NCBI RefSeq assembly: GCF_016612535.1
Contig: NZ_JAENXS010000001.1
Location: 1,451,501 to 1,515,500 of the forward strand
Length of the DNA: 64,000 bases
From: Bradyrhizobium diazoefficiens
GTDB taxonomy: Bacteria > Pseudomonadota > Alphaproteobacteria > Rhizobiales > Xanthobacteraceae
Direction: 5' to 3'
Shown: positions 53,896 through 61,824 of the stretch, in pieces
How the letters are laid out: each line of letters begins with the position of its first letter
Position numbering within the stretch: the first letter of the stretch is position 1
Translations under genes and position numbers: made by a program
The notes under the pieces: model-generated
The model's database searches: none
What the model saw: only the letters and a program-made list of their open reading frames with translations
Told to the model about the DNA's origin: nothing

Positions 53896-53940
53896 TGGAA
53901 CATCTGATCCACGAATTGTCAACATGGATTGTATGTTTCC
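53896..53940 (-). promoter_or_regulatory. Paired palindrome operator/promoter, site 8 (Liv operon)
   Basis: TGGAACATCTGATCCA (53896-53911) and TGGATTGTATGTTTCC (53925-53940) start 29 bases apart. The minus-strand TTGACA (53922-53917) lies 2 bases after the upstream box. The binding-protein gene starts 64 bases downstream. Confidence 0.75.
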
Positions 53941-54363
53941 GCCGTTAACGAAGACCTTGAAGAGATCCGCGTCGGCGAGCGCCTAGCCATTCTTGCCAAA
54001 CCTATGGCGTACAAATAGCGCAGCAGTTTGGGGGGCCGAACGTCGACTGCGGCACCCTGAAGCGCGACCCGTCCGCTAGCGGTCGTGCGAGACGAGGCCG
54101 GCGGCCCCGCCCGTCAACTAACTTCAACTTGCTCGATTGTGTTCGCAACAGTTGCGCATACGAGGGCAGATCCGAGCGCCAGGAAGGGATAGTTGGGGCG
54201 CGGCAAGGTGCGGCACTTCGAAGAAGCCGGCCGGAATTGCTTCTCCCGGGATGCGCACCAAGCTTCACGACGATCTCAGGAGAACGGCCATGCGGGAAGC
54301 GGATGCTGAAGGCCTATCTGGCGAGCCGTTCGACGCTCTGGTATTGAGGTGGTCCGATAGCGC
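53941..54363. other. Intergenic region between Liv promoter and thioesterase
   Basis: About 420 bases. A short plus-strand piece (VNEDLEEIRVGERLAILAK, 53943-54000) looks coding but has no context. The right part (from about 54318) is shared with the end of pabA near 9893. No tRNA or clear terminator is seen. Confidence 0.4.
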
Positions 54364-54840
54364 TCACGTGCTGGGCTTCCGCCTCACTCGTTTGATGGTG
54401 CCGGAAAACGTCAGCAGCAGCCGTTTGCCGGACTTCAGTTCACCTCGGACAAATATCAGCGAACCGCCGGCGCGGGTAACCTGGCCTGTGGCCTCGATCA
54501 GCTCATTCTCGTGCGCCGCGTCGAGGAATTCGCTGGACAGGGAGACCGTAACCCCGGGCCCCTCCAACACGAGGCCTGCGATGGCAAATACGCAATAGTC
54601 CACGAAAGCCATGAAGCATCCGCCATGAACGTTCCCGTGGCCATTGAGGTGTTTCTTCTGCACGCGGAAAGCACAATGTACCGTTCGATCCGCGTCCACA
54701 CGATGCCAAAACGGTCCGTTCTGGTTCAAGAAACTATCGAACGTCCAGGTGCGCCAGCCTTTGAACTCACCCTCCGTCGCTTCATGCAGATCGGGACGTG
54801 TAAGCAGGGCTGACTTGCTGATGTCGCTCAAGTCGTGCAC
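54364..54840 (-). CDS. PaaI-type hotdog-fold acyl-CoA thioesterase
   Basis: A 158-residue hotdog protein that would hydrolyse acyl- or aryl-CoA. The core NVHGGCFMAFVDYCVFAIAG contains the HGG motif typical of the PaaI/YbgC-like group. The C-terminal end is SLIFVRGELKSGKRLLLTFS. I start at the GTG at 54840 because GGAGG lies 5-9 bases upstream; a TTG at 54852 is possible. It is the last gene after the hydantoinase pair. A remnant of a sister copy lies at 9917-9985. Confidence 0.85.
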   Translation of the reverse strand: MHDLSDISKSALLTRPDLHEATEGEFKGWRTWTFDSFLNQNGPFWHRVDADRTVHCAFRVQKKHLNGHGNVHGGCFMAFVDYCVFAIAGLVLEGPGVTVSLSSEFLDAAHENELIEATGQVTRAGGSLIFVRGELKSGKRLLLTFSGTIKRVRRKPST

Positions 54841-54895
54841 ATGGGCCTCCAAATGTAGGGTTTTGCGCGGTCGAGCCTTTCAGAGCACGCTTTGG

Positions 54896-56644
54896 TTATG
54901 CTCCGATTTCGCCCTTCTTGAGCTGCTCACGCCGCACGCGCGTTGCTTCTTCATCGATTTGCAGATCTTTACCGGTCAGAACAACTCCGTAGTCCGCCTC
55001 CGCCATTTCACGGCTGACCATTCCATCGAGAACGTCGTTGAGGACCTCTTCCGCAGGCCGCAGATATGGTGATCCGAAGCCGCCACCGCCCGCGGCCCTG
55101 ATCGTGAGTGTCAAGGGGAGAAGCTTTTCGACCCCGAAGCGCGGTGGCGCGTAAGACGAACCATTCTCGAACTCGATTGAACAGCTCCCAATGCCCGCTG
55201 CATGTCCACCCAGGACGCCGAAGGACGTCGGATTGCCGTTGCCTTCGCCGCGGAATGAGTACTCTGCGGGGTACTGCACTTGGACGGTTGCTACCGCACC
55301 AGTGCCGCCCCGGTAGCGGCCCGGCCCACCACCATCGGTGACAAACTCCTGACGCTCGACAAGGAAGGGATAGCTTGTTTCGAAGTCTTCAACATCGGGC
55401 AATGCGAGACCGCCGAGCGTAGTGATCTGCCCCATGACATTGAATCCGTCTCGGCCTTTGACGGCGCCGGCTCCCGGTTGCGCCAACCACTGATATGCAA
55501 CGTAGTATCTTCCGCTGCCATCCGTCCCGGACGTATTGCAGTGGGAGATCCGGCTCCAGCCTGCGCAGCTCAATTCGGGAGCCGTTGGGCTCAATGCCTG
55601 CCAGATCGCATGTATAATCTGATGGGCTGGATAAGTGGTCGCGGAGGTGACCGGAGCTGGCGGCTTCGCGTTGACGAGCGATCCCTCAGGGGCCTCGACG
55701 CGAACGCGGCGGAAGACGCCATCATTACGCGGGATGTGTGCGCCGAGAAACGAGATCAGCCCAAAAAGCACGGCTGATCGTGTATTCGCCAGTGAACTGT
55801 TCTTGAAGCCGCGCATCTGGGGGCTCGTGCCCGCGAAGTCGACCAGAAGTCCGTCCGTGCCAATGGTGACGGCAGCCTTGATGCGTGCCTCGATGGGCTC
55901 GAAGCAGTCGTGATCGAAAAAGTCCTCGCCGAGGTATGTTCCTGGCTTCAGCTTGCGGATCGCCGCCAGGAAGCTTTCCTCTGCCCAGTCGAGCAGCGAC
56001 GCAAACAACTGGCTCAGCCCCTCGCCTCCCATGGGCCTCGCCATGTCCTGAACGCGCTTGGCGCCGATTTCGGTGGAGCCCAGCATGGCACGGAGGTCGC
56101 CGTCGAGAAGGTCGGGAGTTCTCGAGTTCAGAAGGATGAGGCGCCAAAGATCATCCTGGATCTCTCCTCGCGAGACCAGCTTTATGACGGGTATGCGCAG
56201 GCCTTCGTGAAAAATCTCCTCCGCCTTCGGATTGTAGGTCCCGGCCGCGCCGCCGCCGATATCGGACTGATGGGCACGATTGCAGGTGAAGGCAATGAGT
56301 GCGTCGTCCAGGAAGACTGGTCGCATGACCGTGAAATCAGGCAGATGATTGCCGCCGGCGACATAAGGATCGTTCGCCAGGAAACAATCGCCGGGGCTGA
56401 TGCGGCCCTCGAAAGTCTCCAGAAGCCGCGTCAGCGCAATCCCACCTCCTCCGGTATGAATCGGAATACCGTCGGCTTGGGACACGACCTGCCCAGATCT
56501 GCTTCCGATGAAGCACGAGAAGTCGTGCGACTGGCTGAAGATCGGGCTTCGCGCGGTTCGCGCCATCACCCAGCCCATGGTGCGACAGATGTGATCGAGT
56601 TGCTTCTGGCCAAGTGCCAAGCTGATTGGATCGATTGTCCTCAT
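54896..56644 (-). CDS. Hydantoinase/oxoprolinase B-type subunit (HyuB family), copy 2
   Basis: The 582-residue B subunit shows DPISLALGQKQLDHICRTMG, FSQSHDFSCFIGSRSG, GGNHLPDFTVMRPVF, CNRAHQSDIGGGAAGTYNP and RAAGGGGFGSP, in the same order as copy 1 (14192-15922). It overlaps hyuA copy 2 by 4 bases (ATGA), tighter than in the first module. The reaction is ATP-dependent opening of a cyclic amide or a carboxylation, depending on subgroup; the substrate is not evident. Confidence 0.85.
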   Translation of the reverse strand: MRTIDPISLALGQKQLDHICRTMGWVMARTARSPIFSQSHDFSCFIGSRSGQVVSQADGIPIHTGGGGIALTRLLETFEGRISPGDCFLANDPYVAGGNHLPDFTVMRPVFLDDALIAFTCNRAHQSDIGGGAAGTYNPKAEEIFHEGLRIPVIKLVSRGEIQDDLWRLILLNSRTPDLLDGDLRAMLGSTEIGAKRVQDMARPMGGEGLSQLFASLLDWAEESFLAAIRKLKPGTYLGEDFFDHDCFEPIEARIKAAVTIGTDGLLVDFAGTSPQMRGFKNSSLANTRSAVLFGLISFLGAHIPRNDGVFRRVRVEAPEGSLVNAKPPAPVTSATTYPAHQIIHAIWQALSPTAPELSCAGWSRISHCNTSGTDGSGRYYVAYQWLAQPGAGAVKGRDGFNVMGQITTLGGLALPDVEDFETSYPFLVERQEFVTDGGGPGRYRGGTGAVATVQVQYPAEYSFRGEGNGNPTSFGVLGGHAAGIGSCSIEFENGSSYAPPRFGVEKLLPLTLTIRAAGGGGFGSPYLRPAEEVLNDVLDGMVSREMAEADYGVVLTGKDLQIDEEATRVRREQLKKGEIGA

Positions 56645-58716
56645 GCCTTGCCTCCTTGAGCCGGAACAGCCAGCCGAACAACGAAGTTGTTCGTCGCGTC
56701 CACTTCCAACCTGTCATCCTTTCCGACGAACACGGTGGTGGTCATATCGTTGATGACTGCAGGTCCAATAAGATGTGCGCCTGGCCGCAGATCCGAGCCT
56801 TCGTAGACGTTTGCGTCTACAGCTCCGATGTCCCGGCTAACGTAGACGCGACGCTGGCCAGAAGGCGGCGGACCGTACTCAGCAACTGCCATTTTCTGGA
56901 CCGAAACGCCCGGAAACTGGCGAGCCCCGCTGACACGTAGCGCGCACGTCATGATCGGTGAATGCTTGTGAGCGTGCCCATACAGGAGGCTGTAACGCTC
57001 CTCGTAGGTCGAGACGATGTTGTCGATACTGTCATCCGCCCATTCAATAGAGAGCTGAGACTGCTGATCCAGGTAATTGAGATCGATGTAGCGGGTGAAA
57101 CGCGGATGACTGCCCGCCTCGCCGTACGCCATGAGACGTGCGCGCAGCCCGATTTCCAGCTGGTGCGCAACCCGCTCCAGCTCCTGGAGGGCCTGCTGAT
57201 TGAAGGGGCGGCGGATCGTTCGGACCTCGTCGAGCCGTACGTCGGAATTGAGCATACCGAACGCGCAGAAGACGCCGGCGAGCCGCGGGATGTAAACCGT
57301 CGAGCAGCCGAGGCTTCGGCCGACCGAACTTGCGTGCAAGGCGCCGGCACCACCAACAGCGACAAGCGTAAAGTCGCGAAGGTCGAAACCGCGCTCCGCA
57401 CTCACATGCTCCACGGCATGGCGCAAGTTCTGGTCCATCAGCTCGACAACGCCGAGAGCGGCCGCTTCGGGTGCAAGGCCGATAGTATCGCCATAGACAC
57501 GCTGCAGCGACTGCCGGGCCGCCTGATCGTCAAGATCGAGCGTGCCGCCGGCGAACGGTCCTGGGGCAAGACGGCCGAGGACGAGCTGGGCGTCCGTGTT
57601 GGTCGGGTTCTGCCCGCCGCGCCGATAGCAGACCGGGCCTGGTATCGATCCGGCGCCATCGGGCCCGAGCGTAACCATTCCGCCAGCATCCAGCCGGGCA
57701 ATACTGCCGCCGCCCGCGCTCACAGAATGAATGTCTACACTCGGCACAAGGGCGAGGTATCCCGCGATATCGATCCGGTCGGTCGAATGGACGCGCCCCC
57801 TTTCCATCAAGGCGAGGTCGCAGCTCGTCCCTCCCATTTCCAAAGAGATCAGATTGTCGGTTCCCGCTGTCGCCGCAACATGTCTCAGCGCACCAACTTG
57901 TGCCGCAGGTCCGGAAAGAAGGAGGCAGGCGGGATTGCGCGCGATTTCGTCTACGGATGCGATACCCCCGTTGCTTTGAATGAGGAGCAGCGGACCGAAC
58001 AGACCGTTCTGCCGCAAAATGCCTTCCAAAGACCGCAGGTATGGAACGACACGTCTTGAGACGTAGGCGGCAAGGACAGTCGAGGACGTACGACCATATT
58101 CGCCAGCATATGGCGAGATCTCGTGGGAGCAAAAAATCGCGTCCGGATCCCAGTCCGCCGAAAGGATCTCCATGGCCCGACGCTCCTGCGCGCCGTTGGC
58201 ATAGCTATGCAGGAAGGACACTGCGACACAATCGAGGCCCGCAGCCTTGAATGCCGCCGATCCCGCCTTGACGTCATTTTCATCCAGGGCCGTGAGCTCT
58301 TGCCCATCCTTGTCGAGCCGTCCCCCTACTGGCAGGCGCCAGCGGCGTGGCACGAGCACTTTGGGAAACGACGGACGATGGTTCCAGGGCTCTTCGCGGA
58401 TACCGCGTCGGATTTCAAGCGTGTCGCGAAATCCTTTGGTGGTGAGAAGCCCGACTTTGGCGCCCTTGCCCTCGAGCACGGTGTTCGTCGCAATCGTCGA
58501 GCCATGCACGAGCATCGAGCAGCCGCCAAGCAGCTCCTTCGTGGCGAGCCCAATACGTCGCGCGAGCCCCTCAAGTGCCGCCATCACGCCAGCGGTCGGA
58601 TCGTCCGGCCTGGAAGGCGATTTCAGAACCTCAATCTGACCATTGGCATCTATTGCCACGACATCGGTAAAGGTGCCTCCGATGTCGATTCCGATGCGCC
58701 AGGGGGCAACAAGCAT
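56641..58716 (-). CDS. Hydantoinase/oxoprolinase A-type subunit (HyuA family), copy 2
   Basis: The 691-residue A subunit begins MLVAPWRIGIDIGGTFTDVV, almost the same as copy 1 (MLVAPFRIGVDVGGTFTDLV). It has HGSTIATNTVLEGKGAKVGL, EYGRTSSTVLAAYVSRRVVP and GGTSCDLAL. GGAGAG precedes the ATG at 58716; the longer frame to 58953 overlaps the dehydrogenase gene and is not supported. It follows the dehydrogenase by 41 bases, so dehydrogenase, hyuA, hyuB and thioesterase form one unit. Confidence 0.85.
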   Translation of the reverse strand: MLVAPWRIGIDIGGTFTDVVAIDANGQIEVLKSPSRPDDPTAGVMAALEGLARRIGLATKELLGGCSMLVHGSTIATNTVLEGKGAKVGLLTTKGFRDTLEIRRGIREEPWNHRPSFPKVLVPRRWRLPVGGRLDKDGQELTALDENDVKAGSAAFKAAGLDCVAVSFLHSYANGAQERRAMEILSADWDPDAIFCSHEISPYAGEYGRTSSTVLAAYVSRRVVPYLRSLEGILRQNGLFGPLLLIQSNGGIASVDEIARNPACLLLSGPAAQVGALRHVAATAGTDNLISLEMGGTSCDLALMERGRVHSTDRIDIAGYLALVPSVDIHSVSAGGGSIARLDAGGMVTLGPDGAGSIPGPVCYRRGGQNPTNTDAQLVLGRLAPGPFAGGTLDLDDQAARQSLQRVYGDTIGLAPEAAALGVVELMDQNLRHAVEHVSAERGFDLRDFTLVAVGGAGALHASSVGRSLGCSTVYIPRLAGVFCAFGMLNSDVRLDEVRTIRRPFNQQALQELERVAHQLEIGLRARLMAYGEAGSHPRFTRYIDLNYLDQQSQLSIEWADDSIDNIVSTYEERYSLLYGHAHKHSPIMTCALRVSGARQFPGVSVQKMAVAEYGPPPSGQRRVYVSRDIGAVDANVYEGSDLRPGAHLIGPAVINDMTTTVFVGKDDRLEVDATNNFVVRLAVPAQGGKA

Positions 58717-58757
58717 TGGTCTCTCCGTTTCGGTGCTATGGGTCGGAACAACAGTCA

Positions 58758-60023
58758 TTACGGAAAAAGGCCTCTGGTACGCTTGGCCGATTGCACAACA
58801 CTTACGCCGATTGCCATCGCTGCCAAGCGATGAGAAATGCCGTCGCGCTTGGCGCGGGCAATCACTTGCTGAAAGGAGCGCTCGAGAATCCGGTAGAGGC
58901 GGTCGAACACTTCGGCCTCCTCCCAGAACAGGCGCTGCAGATCCTGCACCCATTCGAAATAGCTGACGATGACCCCGCCCGCGTTGCAGAGAATATCGGG
59001 CAACACAAAGATCTCGTCGCGTCGTTGATCAAGGATGGCATCCGCTTCGGGCGTCGTCGGACCATTGGCGCCTTCGGCCAGAATGCGGCATTTCAGCTCG
59101 GAGGCATTCTGGCCCGTAATAACCTGCTCCATCGCAGCCGGGACGAGCACATCGCACTTTCGCAACAGCAGCTCCGAAGGCTCTATCGTGCTCTGCGTCG
59201 AAAACCCCGCAAGCTGGCCTCTCCTGGCCACGTGTCGTTGGAGCTCCGCCACGTCCAGTCCGGCTGGATCATGGTACGCGGCGGTGTGATCGCTGACACC
59301 GATAATTTTCACGCCTTTCTCCGCAAGGGAATATGCGGTCACTGACCCGACGTTACCGAAACCCTGGACGATAGCGGTCGCGCTGCCCGCAGCGATCCCA
59401 AGATGATCAAGGGCCCGAGCGACGAGATAGGCGACCCCGCGGCCGGTCGCCTCGCGTCGGCCAAGCGTGCCTCCTGCCGACACCGGCTTTCCGGTAACGA
59501 TCTCATTGACGGTCTGGCCCTGGTACATGGAATAGGTGTCCATGAACCAGGCCATGACCTGCTCATTCGTGCCCATGTCCGGCGCCATGACATCGGTGTG
59601 CGGCCCGACGAAGGGTATCATCTCCTGCATGTAGCGGCGTGATAGCGCTTCGAGTTCGCGTAGCGACAGAGTGTAGGGATCGACGGTGATGCCTCCCTTT
59701 GCTCCGCCATAGGGAAGCCCCGCGAGAGCGCACTTCCAGCTCATCCAGACTGCCAATGCTGCGACCTCGCCGACATCCACCGATGGAGCGAACCGGGTGC
59801 CGCCCTTCGTCGGCCCAAGCGTCAGGTGATGCTGCACCCGGTAACCCTGAAAGACTTCCGTTCGACCGTCGTCGCGGTGAATGGGACAGGACACGGCGAT
59901 TGCGCGCTTCGGATAAAGCAGTCGATCCCTGTCCATTTCCGGAATCTGCAGATGATTGGCAACCTGCTCGAACTGCTGCCTTGCCATCTCGAAGACGGGA
60001 CCGCCATAGATTGATCTACTCAT
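58758..60023 (-). CDS. Glu/Leu/Phe/Val dehydrogenase (glutamate dehydrogenase family)
   Basis: The enzyme oxidatively deaminates an amino acid (usually glutamate) with NAD(P). The 421 residues include the substrate region GGTRFAPSVDVGEVAALAVW, the catalytic-Lys segment GLPYGGAKGGITVDP (about 105-119) and the Rossmann motif IVQGFGNVGSVTAYSLAEKG (about 214-233). EGANGPTTPEADAIL follows. Beside two amide-opening enzymes it may release ammonia from a pathway product. A suhB/mmgR-type sRNA lies 60-134 bases upstream, as in the decayed copy at 13756-13955. Confidence 0.9.
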   Translation of the reverse strand: MSRSIYGGPVFEMARQQFEQVANHLQIPEMDRDRLLYPKRAIAVSCPIHRDDGRTEVFQGYRVQHHLTLGPTKGGTRFAPSVDVGEVAALAVWMSWKCALAGLPYGGAKGGITVDPYTLSLRELEALSRRYMQEMIPFVGPHTDVMAPDMGTNEQVMAWFMDTYSMYQGQTVNEIVTGKPVSAGGTLGRREATGRGVAYLVARALDHLGIAAGSATAIVQGFGNVGSVTAYSLAEKGVKIIGVSDHTAAYHDPAGLDVAELQRHVARRGQLAGFSTQSTIEPSELLLRKCDVLVPAAMEQVITGQNASELKCRILAEGANGPTTPEADAILDQRRDEIFVLPDILCNAGGVIVSYFEWVQDLQRLFWEEAEVFDRLYRILERSFQQVIARAKRDGISHRLAAMAIGVSVVQSAKRTRGLFP

Positions 60024-60082
60024 CGTCAGTCATCTCATCGAACTGGATCTGAAGCCCATCCAGAAGGCTCAGTCTGGAAAAG

Positions 60083-60157
60083 GAAAAGTGGCCGCCCCCT
60101 AAAGGGGCGGCCAGTTGGCGTTCGTCGAGGGAGGAAAGACACTGACGACGAACGAAT
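60083..60157 (-). ncRNA. mmgR: suhB/mmgR (alpha-r8) family small RNA, copy 2
   Basis: On the minus strand a perfect 9-bp stem CGTTCGTCG/CGACGAACG (60154-60146 with 60127-60119) holds a loop with TTTCCTCCCT (60137-60128), the hallmark of the mmgR/alpha-r8 family. It is followed by the terminator GGCCGCCCC..GGGGCGGCC (60090-60112) and ACTTTTCC. The total of about 75 nt fits the known 77-nt MmgR of Sinorhizobium, which limits polyhydroxybutyrate storage. The loop can pair with GGAGG ribosome sites. It lies between the aldehyde dehydrogenase stop and the dehydrogenase start. Confidence 0.85.
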
Positions 60158-60171
60158 CGAACACAGCGGGC

Positions 60172-60190
60172 CGGGTGAATGATTCACCCG
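60172..60190. promoter_or_regulatory. Perfect 19-base dyad upstream of the sRNA
   Basis: CGGGTGAATGATTCACCCG has 9-base arms around one centre base. As RNA it could end the aldehyde dehydrogenase transcript, but no T-run follows. As DNA it could be an operator for the sRNA promoter, 15 bases upstream of the sRNA stem. It has no counterpart at the first sRNA copy. Confidence 0.5.
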
Positions 60191-60212
60191 CACTCGACAC
60201 AGCTTGCGGCTG

Positions 60213-61649
60213 TTAGAGACCATGGCGGATCGTCACGGTTTTCAGAACACCAAAACCGTACAGCGCCTCAAATCCCTTCTCCCGACCAAAACCCGATCCT
60301 TTCACACCGCCAAACGGCAGTTCAACGCCACCGCCGGCGCCATAAATGTTCACGAATACCTGGCCTGCTTCGATGCTGCGCGACAGGCGCATCGAACGGC
60401 CAAGATCGGATGTCCACACGCCGGCAACGAGCCCGTACGGAGTATCGTTTGCGATACGCAGCGCGTCCTCCTCCTCACTGAAGCGCAACGCGACCAGCAC
60501 CGGACCGAAGATCTCTTCCTGCGCCAGCGCATGATCTGCAGGGACATTGCCGATCAGCGTCGGTTTGACGTAGTAGCCGCCCGCAGGGAGGTTCGTGCCG
60601 AACGAGCCTTCCGCCAGAATCTGCAACTTGTCCCGTCGAGCCGTATCCAGATAGCTCTCGATCCGGTCCCGCTGCGCGGCATTGACGACAGGGCCGAGAT
60701 CGAGGTCCTGGCTCGCGGAGCCGACCCGAAGCGCCTTGAACCGCTTGGCGAGCTGGCTTGTGAATTCATCGTAGATGTCGTCCTGGATCAAGACGCGCGA
60801 GCCGGCACTGCAGGTCTGACCTGAATTGTGCACGATGCCTTTGACGATCGTGGCACCCGCGTCTTCCAGAGGCGCATCCGAGAAGACGACCTGCGGTGAT
60901 TTTCCACCCAGTTCGAGCGTGACCGGGATCGTGTTCCTGGCGGCCGCGGTCTGGACCAGCCGGCCGACCTCACGAGAGCCGGTGAAGCTGATGTGCCCAA
61001 TACCTGGATGGACCGACAGCGCCGCGCCAGCTTCTTCACCAAGGCCTGTGACGACGTTGAACACACCCGGCGGAAAGCCTGCCTCCTCCGCAAGTCTTGC
61101 CAGCGCAAGCGCCGAGAGGGAGGTGTCCTCGGCAGGTTTAAGAACAATCGCGTTGCCCATGGCGAGCGAGGGCGCCACCGACCGGCCGGTCATCTGCAGC
61201 GGGTAATTCCAGGGCACGATATGCGCCGTCACGCCGTGCGGTTCATAGAAAGTCAGGACGGTGAAACCAGTCTGAAACGGGATGGTCTCACCATGCACCT
61301 TGTCGGCGGCAGCGCCATAATACTCGAAGTAGCGCGCACAGACCGCTACGTCAGCGAGTGCGACAGTCATCGGTTTGCCGACGTCATCGCTCTCCAATTT
61401 GGCAAGCTTCTCGGCGTCGCGGCGAATGAGGTCGGCCATTCTGAGGAGGAGACGGCCGCGTGAAACCGCGTCCATTTTTCCCCATGCTCCCTTGCGAGCG
61501 GTTCGAGCTGCGGCAACCGCAGCGTCGATCTCCGGCGCTCCGCCACGAGATATCTCGGCCATCTTCGTGCCATCGGAGGGATTGATCACGTCCAGCGTTT
61601 TGGCGGACTCGACCCAGCGCCCGGCGATATAGTGTCGATAAAGGTCCAT
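60213..61649 (-). CDS. NAD(P)-dependent aldehyde dehydrogenase
   Basis: It oxidises an aldehyde to the acid. The 478 residues have IVPWNYPLQM (about 143-152), GSREVGRLVQ, catalytic Glu in VTLELGGKSPQVVF (about 253) and catalytic Cys in HNSGQTCSAGSRVL (about 288). The C-terminal PYGLVAGVWT is also typical. Substrate preference cannot be read; betaine- and semialdehyde-type enzymes look similar. It follows the ThDP enzyme after 175 bases on the same strand. Confidence 0.9.
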   Translation of the reverse strand: MDLYRHYIAGRWVESAKTLDVINPSDGTKMAEISRGGAPEIDAAVAAARTARKGAWGKMDAVSRGRLLLRMADLIRRDAEKLAKLESDDVGKPMTVALADVAVCARYFEYYGAAADKVHGETIPFQTGFTVLTFYEPHGVTAHIVPWNYPLQMTGRSVAPSLAMGNAIVLKPAEDTSLSALALARLAEEAGFPPGVFNVVTGLGEEAGAALSVHPGIGHISFTGSREVGRLVQTAAARNTIPVTLELGGKSPQVVFSDAPLEDAGATIVKGIVHNSGQTCSAGSRVLIQDDIYDEFTSQLAKRFKALRVGSASQDLDLGPVVNAAQRDRIESYLDTARRDKLQILAEGSFGTNLPAGGYYVKPTLIGNVPADHALAQEEIFGPVLVALRFSEEEDALRIANDTPYGLVAGVWTSDLGRSMRLSRSIEAGQVFVNIYGAGGGVELPFGGVKGSGFGREKGFEALYGFGVLKTVTIRHGL

Positions 61650-61824
61650 TTGCAGTCTCGTTCAGTTCCAGGCGCAATGTTGGATGCGCTCATTGGCCGT
61701 CCGCGATGAACGCGGCGATAAGTCAAAAAATGGGCTCACGAGCTCGCCCTGGGCGGGGCCGTCGAGCTATCCCGGACTTCTGCTTCGGCAGGGCGGACGC
61801 CTAGTCGTCCCCCGCAGGTCCTTC

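Noticed and set aside
58717..58953. N-terminal extension of the second hyuA
   Set aside because: It overlaps the dehydrogenase gene, is Arg/Ser-rich, and the ATG at 58716 has a good ribosome site and matches the start of copy 1.
60172..60190. The 19-base dyad as a Rho-independent terminator
   Set aside because: There is no T-run on either strand and the centre is one base, which gives no loop; an operator is at least as likely.
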